A stretch of DNA of 62,000 nucleotides. It comes from Gnetum montanum (taxonomy: Eukaryota; Streptophyta; Gnetopsida; Gnetales; Gnetaceae). Under the pieces are notes generated by a model that did no database searches, had not been told where the DNA came from, and was given only the letters and a program-made list of their open reading frames with translations. The DNA is taken from positions 1 to 62,000 of the forward strand of contig MNCI01022494.1 of NCBI GenBank assembly GCA_015680685.1, read 5' to 3'. Every line of letters starts with the position of its first letter. Position 1 is the stretch's first letter. Positions 54,245-62,000 of this stretch are shown one piece after another. The translations under genes and the position numbers were made by a program.

Positions 54245-56480
54245 AATTTGATAGTGAATCCCTAGAATCTCTACCTAATGTTCCTTGGATTATTGGAGAT
54301 GATTTTAATATGATTGAAAATCATTTAGATAAATTTGGTGGTCTTTCTTCTAATATGTCTTCACCTCCTACTAATATGGTATGTTGTTGTCACCTCTGAC
54401 GCCACCACTCTTAGCCACTGCAACATCACCATTTTGTGGAACCCTACATTAGTCTTGAAAAACATTTGAGTTATCATGCCTAGTTCACATCTCCTCCAAG
54501 ATTTATAATGTAAGTATATAGGTCATCCTACTCCATTTTAAATTTTATAAATAATTGAGAAAGGATAATCCATCACCGATATGGATGAGATCTTAAACAA
54601 GTATGCAAAATTCTACTCCAATCTTCTCTAAAGAGAAGAGATTAATAATAGAGACTTACAGGGTATAGTCAACCTGATCTAACTCGTTAATATAAATTTG
54701 ATGTCTCATTACAAATATCTGTTCATGGAAGAACTCCATACATCTTTAAAATAACTTAATAATGGTAAGGCTCTAAGTCCTAATGGCATTCTTGCAAAAC
54801 TTTACAAACATTTTTGGGACTCAATTAAAGATGATTTTTATGCTGCTTATAAAGAAGCTATTAATATTGATTCAATGGGTTTCCAAATTAATGAAGGTCT
54901 CATTAAAGTTTTTCTCAAGGTTGGGTATCTTCGTAATATTAGGAATTGATGTCATATTACCTTACTTTATACCTTTTATAAAATCATTACCAGGGAATTC
55001 GCTAATAAGGTTCATTCTTATTTAGTTAAGATTACTAATTTTGAATAATCAAGTTTTGTTCCAGGTCATTATATCTTAGATAATGTTGTCATAACTATAA
55101 AAGGTATGTATTGGGCTATTGACATTCATCAAAACAGTTGCTTAGTTAAGCTTGAATTTGTTAAGGCTTATGACATGATTAATTGGGAGTATTTCAACTT
55201 TAAATTTAAGCTTAGCTCTTATTGAATAAATCATGCCAAAATGTTGTTGGCTAATGCCTTGGCCAAAGTCTCCTTTATAGGTAGATGTTCCATAAAGTTC
55301 TCCTATGATCGCTTGGTTTGTTAAACATGTCCTCTAGCTCCCTACCTATTTATTTCTTATTGTACCTTTAAGATTAGCTTTGCTCTTCAATGATGCTCTT
55401 CGCAAAGGAGAAATAGAAGAAGTACACCTACCCAGCTCCACCAAGCAATTCATTCTTAGCAAATATGGAGATGACACATTCCTTTTACTCAAATATGATA
55501 ACACTTCTACATCAAAAGCTATTTCTATTCTTACTAACTACTGTGATGCTTAAGGAAGTCAAATGAATTGAAATAAAATTATAGGTATTTTGCCTTACAA
55601 TCCTACTAAAAATCAACTAGTACAAGCCCTTTGGAAATGAATTGGCTAAATTAATCCTTTCAAAATTTTGGACATTCTTTTATGCATTACAAGTTCATCT
55701 ATTGAACTTTGGTTTGATGTGCTCACCAAAGATCATCAAAAAATTATCAAATGGTCCTCTTCCACATTCTATCTTTTAGAAATATTAGTTATGGTTAAGA
55801 ACATTCTCTCATCCATCCATGCATACTATTCTAGCATTTTAGCCCCTTCCTTCATAGCCATAAAAAATTTGCAGTTTATGCTAGCTAAATTTCTATGGAG
55901 TAATGATGATGATTTCAAAATATTTTACATGGTGGCTTGGGATTACTGTGCAACCCCAAAATATAATAGAGGACTTGGTTTGTCCAACTTTCTTTACCAA
56001 AATGCCTTCCTAACTGCTAAATGATTTGTGAAAGCTCATATAGGTAGCCATCCTTCGCAAATTTTTATTCTACATAACATGTAGCATATTACACCAGCTT
56101 CACACCAAAGGAGAAGAGTTACCCACTAGTCTACTTAGTCTTTTTCACCTCTTAAGATCAAATGTCTAGGATCTTTTATTTTACAAGCACTATGGAGATC
56201 TTGAAGAAGAATCAAACCTCTTGTTTTTTGGAATTCACTAGGATGGTCACATTCTATTTTGGTAACTACATCCATTTGGTATGCTCCCATCCTTGACACA
56301 CATAAAGGACATATTGCAACAACTATTGAACTACAATTAGCTTAGTTATATATTTATAATATATACCTATAATTTAGCCAAGAGAATTTTGCAACTACTA
56401 TGTTGAATTTTAGTTCATCTATGGTGTTCAAAATTATCCAAGTTGCCATTTTACCAAATTTAATATATTCCATAATAATT
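54245..56480 (+). pseudogene. LINE (L1-type) endonuclease/reverse-transcriptase remnant
   Basis: Plus-strand broken frames show an endonuclease fragment VPWIIGDDFNMIENHLDKFG (about 54280-54340), a gap, then RT blocks. These include KHFWDSIKDDFYAAYKEAIN (54805-54865), NSCLVKLEFVKAYDMINWEY (55135-55193), the catalytic box KYGDD (55461-55475) and the post-RT part LAKFLWSNDDDFKIFYMVAW (about 55880-55940), CATPKYNRGLGLSNF and beyond. There are multiple stops and two or more frameshifts. The order fits an L1-type ORF2 with most of the endonuclease deleted. Confidence 0.85.
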
Positions 56481-58702
56481 TTGGTCAAATCATTGTGATT
56501 GCATGATGAGAAGTATAACTAATTCCAAGTTTGGTAATAAATCTTGTATTGCAAGATATTTTTGAATTCTCATGGATTATTATTTTCCATGCATGCTTCC
56601 TTTGCCTTTTTGAATTTCATTCCTTATGCATTGCAATACAAAGACATAAACATAGAAGTGAAGCCGTGGATTCACTTAGAGTAAATATGTTGGCATTATG
56701 GCTAGAATATTATTTAGCATTACTTATAGCCTCTTCATGGAGTGTTATGAACATAATATTATTTTGCATTACCAATAGGCTCCATTGAGGGTTATGGACA
56801 GAATATTTTTTAGTGTAACTAATCTATGATTGGTAATTCACTTCTTGGCCAAAATTGAGCATTGTGGATATAATATTATTTAGTATTACTAATCTATGAT
56901 TGGTAGTTGGCCTCTCAACTAAAATTAGCCAAAAATATTATGATTGATCAGGCTATGTTACATTCATTGTAGTGATTTTCTTCAGTCCTCTCTTCCATCT
57001 TGGGAAGAATTACAAGAATTTTTTTTAGATAATTCTTCTTTTCATAAACTTAAGATTTTTAGCATATTCATGCAATTGACTAAAGAGGAAAAATGTAAGG
57101 ACAAAAATACAAAGGATTTGGAACATCTAACTCACAAACAATTTATAGAAAAACTTATTGATGAATCATCAGTTGGTTAGGATATCATTGATGCTACATC
57201 ACATCTAGGATATCATTGATGCTATATTGCATCTGTTTGATAAAAAGTTAATTTTTGGTCAGCCAAGATATTGGAGCTTCGATATCGAAGCCTTAATATT
57301 GCATATCCGATATCACATCACATGCTATGTTATCGGATATTTGATATCATGGGATGTGTGCTGACCTATAAATATAACACTTGGGCACATAGTTTGGGAG
57401 TTAATTAGTTAATAGAGTAGCTGAACTCTTGCAGTTTTACTTTCGTAGTCTTAGAGAATAGTCAATGAGTTCCTGCAGTGTGAATTTGAGTTAGTTGTAC
57501 GACATCTTATTTGAGTGGTCATGTACCTGGACACATTCCATGAACGACAATAAGATTGAGATTTATTCTTATTCATTGTAGCACTTTGACTTATATTAGA
57601 TTTACTTTCCATGCAATTTACTTTTCATGTACTTAGTTAATATTTACATTTCCATGCATATTAATGAATTGGTGGAATGAGTGCAACTAGTTTTGAGCAT
57701 AAACACGTATTCACTTGGTAACCCCAGCAACGTTATTGCTTGGTTCGACCAGTAGCATAGCGCTTGATAATCCCAGTAGTGGATACATGGATTCAAGATG
57801 TGTACAGCAAGCTAGGAATGGACACTCATTGCCCATAGCCTAGTTTAGACTTTACTTTCCATTGTTACTTATTTAAATAATTAATTTCTTTATTATCGTT
57901 AGAATTAGCATAAGGCCAAAACAACATCAATTATCATATGCCTCACTTTGGACTAAACCATACGTGACAAAGCTACCACTAGTCTGAGTGGAAAGACAAC
58001 AAACTACGATCAAGACATAACAATCTAGATTCCACAACTAGTCCCATCCACGAAATTCGACCGGATTGTGCATGAATGCTTGTGATTCGTATGGTTGGTC
58101 ATAGGGGTACCTCACCACTCATCACTTATTCAAACAACTATAGGCTTCTTGGCTAAAACTAAGCATTATGGATATAATATTATTTAGTGTTGCTGATCTA
58201 TGATTGATAGTTACCCTCTTGGCTAAAATTAGCTAAAAATATTATGATTGATCAAGCTAGGTTACATTAATTATAATGATTTTCTTTGGTCATCTCTTCC
58301 ATCTTGGGGAAAATTATAGGAAGTTTCTTGCATCCCTATTCTTTTAAATAATCTCGTCTTTTAACTTTTTCAAACTATTTCAAGGTGAACATCAAAACTT
58401 GAATCTCCAAAACTTAAATGGTATGAAAATTAAAGATGCCTAGATATTTCTTCTTTTCACAAACTTAACTTTTCTAGCATATTGATGCAATTGAATAAAA
58501 AGGAAAAATGCAAGAACAAAATACAAATAATTTGGAACATCCAAGTACAAATAATTGATCGAAAATTTTATTCAAACAACTATAGGCTTCTTAGCTACAA
58601 CTGAGCATTATGGATATGATATTATTTAGTGTTATTGATCTATGATTGGTAATTGGCCTCTCAACTAAAATTACCAAAAAATATTATGATTGATTAGGCT
58701 AG
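56481..58702. repeat. Degenerate tandem repeats 3' of the LINE, interrupted by a solo LTR
   Basis: A short unit with TAATATTATTTAG and AATCTATGATTGGTA recurs near 56700-56930, at about 58165-58205 and at about 58610-58660. A larger unit also repeats: GATTATGATTGATCA.GCTA.GTTACATT, CTCTTCCATCTTGGG, TAGCATATT.ATGCAATTGA, then ATTCAAACAACTATAGGCTT. It is seen at about 56935-57158 plus 58125-58250, and again at about 58240-58690. Short open frames here (such as 56944-57180) are parts of these repeats. Confidence 0.7.
57159..58124 (+). mobile_element. Solo LTR of the TGATGAG family, copy 6
   Basis: The 966-bp element begins TGATGAATC, ends CACTCATCA, and has a perfect target duplication CTTAT (57154-57158 and 58125-58129). 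U3 holds the 16-bp palindrome GCTTCGATATCGAAGC (57276-57291) and more GATATC units. TATA is CTATAAATATAAC (about 57365). R/U5 has ACAATAAGATTGAG and the conserved CTTGGTAACCCCAG block. Confidence 0.92.
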
Positions 58703-59210
58703 GACATTGAAGGTAAGGTCGTTGAAGCTACAAACAAAGCAATTACATCACATGAACATCAGAAGAGGTAAGATGATAAGCGTAAAGACAAGCTCCCTCA
58801 TACTAAGAGAATTCAAGAAGATCCAAATAAGGCTTTCATTACAATTGAGGCCCTGATGAAAGATTAGGTTAGAATGAATAAGTCCTTGATAGACTTAGCC
58901 CACTAAGTGAATTGAGTTTTGGATGTGATGGACAAAAAGATAACCACTACTCTGAAGGATATAGAGAGTAAGGTTGTTGAAGCTACAATCAAAGTAGTTG
59001 CATCACATGAACATCAAAAGACGTATGATGGTAAGGGTAAATACAAGCTCTTTCATTCTAAGAGCATTCAAGAAGATTCAAATAAGGCTTCCTTGTCCTC
59101 TAATGACGAGGTTTCCTATGAATACTATGTAGACTATCATGATTCAAAGTGCTACCTATTGATGGCTTACATGATTGGTAAGATGGGATAATCTAGGATG
59201 CCTTTGAACT
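58703..59210 (+). repeat. 255-bp in-frame tandem duplication of a decayed open frame
   Basis: GAYATWGARRGTAAGGTYGTTGAAGCTACA-type sequence starts at 58703 and 58958, exactly 255 bp (85 codons) apart. Both translate to DIE.KVVEAT.K...SHEHQK and later RIQEDPNKA or SIQEDSNKA. The second copy stays open for 90 codons (58919-59191) and ends YVDYHDSKCYLLMAYM, which loosely resembles a worn gag zinc knuckle. It is probably part of a Ty3 gag, by position ahead of the protease remnant. Confidence 0.65.
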
Positions 59211-59989
59211 CTAGATTTGTCAAGAGGTAAACAAGGAAAACCTTGTACCTTGATCATTCATACTACACTTGTGGTGTTTATCTACAAACAATGTAGTAGT
59301 ATGAATAGTGACAAGCTTCAAATCTTAGGATGCTACTTCATGGAATCTTTTGATTTCAATGCAACAATAGATGATGCTTCTTGCTAATCCCTACTTTCAT
59401 GGTGCATAGGTATCTGCTTATCAACCCCCATTAATGATACCTCAATAATACCTACCTACTTTAAGTAATCCTATAAACTAAGCTTCCCACTGATAGCAGC
59501 AACATCTTCTATTTCCTAGTCCCATGCAAGGTGGAACACTTAGTAAACCATAGACAAGGCAAGCTAAATCATGTAATATTACCTATAGCGATGATTCTAC
59601 TTCCATCTATGTAGCTAGGCAATATTATCAATCTCATGTTGATTTGATTGTTGGAGGAAGTTTGAGGTTCTCTTGTAGGGAATTCTATCACAAATGAAGA
59701 TGTGAAAATTGTGGGCTTTGATCCACATCTCCCTCTTCACCTTGTGGAGAGAAAAATCATTCAGGCTAGATGGAAACCCACATTTAAGAGGTTTGGATGA
59801 AATTTTTTGACCATAATTAAATTGCAATATATATTTAAAGGACAAGTTCCATTACTATATATAGTAGAGATAATAAGATGGCACTTGATGGTGATATTAT
59901 CACCATTCCTATATCTATGGTGGCTACATGAAAAGTCAAAGAAGGATATTGGCCCGAAAAGTGATAATATCCTAGTAGTCCCATGATGG
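59211..59989. other. Decayed sequence between gag-like repeat and protease remnant
   Basis: No intact frame. From its position it is probably the gag-protease linker of the second Ty3 remnant. Confidence 0.4.
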
Positions 59990-60340
59990 AAATTTAAATT
60001 GGTGAAAGGAGTTACTACCTAGCTTTCTATGACCCATGTGCAGAAGTTAATCTTATCTCATTGTAGTAGTATCTTGATTGGAGGCTTCCTCCTATTAAGT
60101 ATAATAACATTTGATTGGAGCTAGTGAACCAATCCTACACATACATTGTGGGATAGGTATGTGATGTAATGACTTTTATTTCAAGTTGGTCATATCTTGT
60201 TGATTTCCTGATGATCAAGTTAGAAAACAAGGTGGAAGAGGATCTTCTTGTTATCATTCAAAAAGCCTAGTTAAGCACTATTAATGCTAAGTTGGTCTTC
60301 CAAAGCCTTCACTTCGAAATCGATAAAAAAGATAAAACCA
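59990..60340 (+). pseudogene. Second Ty3 retropepsin remnant
   Basis: AFYDPCAEVNLISL (about 60022-60062) is in the position of the catalytic D-(S/T/L)-G..VN(L) block, with the glycine lost. It is followed by LELVNQSYTYIVG and SWSYLVDFLMIKLENKVEED, then LLVIIQKA*LSTINAKLVFQ, equivalent to the VDF.V.D......P.ILGRPFL.T..A.IDV..G.L pattern. It is broken by stops and is not the same copy as the one at 53495. Confidence 0.6.
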
Positions 60341-61399
60341 AGAGGATGAATTAAAAGAAAATACCTTGTAATCCTTTTCAATCTTGTTGCACCATGCACA
60401 TATACCATTCAAGCAAGCTAGATGAAACACATGATGGCCAACACTTGATGTATCATAATGAATGTCTTTCATCTTTGAGCATGCCTAATCCTTAATTTAA
60501 CACTCAAAGGTCTCCTAGTTGATAAACATGGGTTAATTGTGAGGGTGGAATCCTCTATGCCATGTCAAAATTTTATATTTCTACTCTTTCCATCTATGTA
60601 TTAAATAAAGTGAGATATTTAGCTAGAACTTTTGTAGTTTTTGAGCTTAATAACAATAAATTATGATATCTTCTTTTCTTTCAAAGAGTTTTTATTTGTA
60701 TACGTGGGAAAACCACTTAATGTGCTTTATGAATGCTCATCCAATAAGCCAATTGTGGATGAATGGGTTATAGATGTGACAAGGATGCAAGAGTGCCAAG
60801 TGGATCCAAAGTGGAGTCTTGATTAATGAAATGCTTGCACAACAAATTCATGCACCTACTTTTCTTCTAACCATCACTAATGAATGAAGCTCAAATTTAG
60901 CGGGAAACTAGAACTCACACTGCGAGATGTTAAAGCTAATGATGGGTAGGTGGTGGGCCATACCTTAGAGTGTGAGCTTTAGAATCCTGGAAGAGTTCAT
61001 TGTCATTGGCAAAAAAGGGATGTGTCATCGATGATCCTTGTAACCACCGAATGGGTCTAATCAGTGTGATTGAACAGAACAAAGCTACATGTGTTACCTT
61101 GCCAGGCCATCCTCACTAGAAGAGGTTTGTGCTCATGAACTTATGTGTGCCTTGTGATGGGGGATGAATTCTCATGTTTGTACAAGTTGAAGACTCTAGG
61201 TGGTGATTAGGCATTCCGATCATTCCCAAAACTTCCATGCTCCATCAAAAACCCTCTTTGTATAAAAGAAATGAATTGAAAAATGATGAAGAATACATAT
61301 ATGGCAAAAGAACAATGATGATAAAGAGTAGAAACATAAAATATATGTTTCCACACAACCTAGACGTTATAAATATGTATTTTATCCGTCGAAGAATAA
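60341..61399. other. Spacer, no gene recognised
   Basis: It may include more of the second Ty3 element, but no domain can be named. Short open frames (for example 60641-60826) match nothing I know. Confidence 0.35.
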
Positions 61400-61541
61400 T
61401 GGGAAAAAAACCAAAGCTTTAATAAAAACCGAAAAGCCAGTGGGCACAACTAAAATCCGCCAAAAGGAAGTGGGAAAAAAACCAAAGCTTTAATAAAAAC
61501 CGAAAAGCCAGTGGGCACAACTAAAATCCGCCAAAAGGAAG
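61400..61541. repeat. Perfect 71-bp tandem duplication
   Basis: The segments 61400-61470 and 61471-61541 are identical base for base (each starts TGGGAAAAAAACCAAAGCTT and ends CGCCAAAAGGAAG). The lack of any difference shows it is recent, or an assembly artefact. Confidence 0.97.
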
Positions 61542-62000
61542 GAATCGCAGAAAACCAAAACGAAGATTCGAACTGCATTTCATCGCGAATTTGCATTTCC
61601 CGAACCAGAGCCGCAAGGGCGCAAAGATTTTGCGGCGAGCACAGGCGAAGTCATCATTCCAGCATGGAGGACAACAGTAACACAAACATAGTTGCAGATT
61701 GGAGTCGCAGAAGAAGTTGAACTGTAAGTAGAACTGGAAGTAGAACTAGGGCTTGTTTGAAGAGTGAAAAAGACGAGTGTCAAGATCAAGGCCGGAAGCG
61801 TTCTTGCTTCAAGAAGCGGCTGTGGCTGGGGCTGCGGAAGCAAGTCCGTTGCGGCGTGGTTGTTTTGAGAGAGAGATAGATAATAAGGAAACAATGCAGC
61901 TGAAGATGGGGCTCAGAGCCAAGAAGGTAGAGCTTGACCAACGCCAACGCCAACGCCAACGCCAACAGCAGCAGCGCGCATGCAAATGGGACCCTGGCAT
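61542..62000 (-). other. Possible 5' end of a minus-strand gene (uncertain)
   Basis: Composition turns GC-richer and CAG/CAAC-rich. A minus-strand frame from an ATG at 62000 (stop at 61809) has a run of WR repeats from a hexanucleotide array, a hydrophobic stretch (TFLALSPIFSCIVSLLSIS) and an Ala/Ser tail. Another minus-strand frame (61580-61894) is Ser/Thr-rich with a hydrophobic segment but opens with TTG. Neither resembles a known protein. This may be a leader or first exon of a gene continuing beyond either side. Confidence 0.3.
61938..61966. repeat. (CCAACG)n microsatellite
   Basis: Nearly five perfect CCAACG hexamers. Confidence 0.95.

Noticed and set aside
57159-58124. Paired LTRs of one element formed by 51974-52811 and 57159-58124
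   Set aside because: They are in opposite orientation and each has its own perfect target duplication, so they are independent insertions.

Overview
The window is nuclear DNA of a land plant, most likely a seed plant. Introns use GT..AG splice sites, the protein families are plant ones (a DUF3527 protein, an ER/secretory cyclophilin, an Ole e 1/proline-rich wall protein), and gene-poor AT-rich DNA is filled with decayed retroelements. Introns of 2-3 kb and old, mutated Ty3, LINE and SINE copies would suit a gymnosperm-like or other large genome, but the species cannot be fixed from sequence alone. One assembly gap (N run) lies at 16365-16517.

Five protein genes can be modelled with in-phase splice sites: (1) minus strand, 7664-11528, a 1253-residue DUF3527 protein in two exons; (2) minus strand, 23684-27084, a 117-residue coiled-coil protein in two exons; (3) plus strand, 32253-36907, a 218-residue cyclophilin with a signal peptide in seven exons; (4) plus strand, 40541-44322, a 134-residue single-pass membrane protein in four exons; (5) minus strand, 46224-47428, a 340-residue secreted protein joining an Ole e 1-like domain, a proline-rich hinge and a PDF1-like C-terminal domain in two exons. 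They look like independent housekeeping or cell-wall genes with no evident shared pathway.

The rest is mostly mobile DNA. The left edge (1-1399) looks like the LTR and start of a minus-strand LTR retrotransposon. A chromovirus integrase tail with a chromodomain lies at about 3895-4358. The dominant repeat is one LTR family with termini TGATGA(G)..(C)TCATCA. Five solo LTRs have perfect 5-bp target duplications (2652-3572, 16247-17080, 28553-29414, 51974-52811, 57159-58124). There is also a truncated copy (about 30752-30925) and one LTR still joined to a degenerate Athila/Tat-like Ty3 body (48905 to about 54240), with a tRNA-Asp-type primer-binding site, gag, protease and pre-RT remnants. A LINE remnant follows directly (54245 to about 56480), then tandem duplications and a second Ty3 protease remnant (about 59990-60340). 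At least two tRNA-derived SINE-like families are scattered throughout, densest at 15565-18280. Two of the solo LTRs sit inside copies of the same SINE family.

The most unusual structure is in the solo-LTR family. R/U5 is conserved between copies, but the part of U3 upstream of the TATA box carries a different palindrome or inverted-repeat array in every well-preserved copy. The second most notable item is the three-part architecture of the GC-rich Ole e 1/PDF1-like gene.
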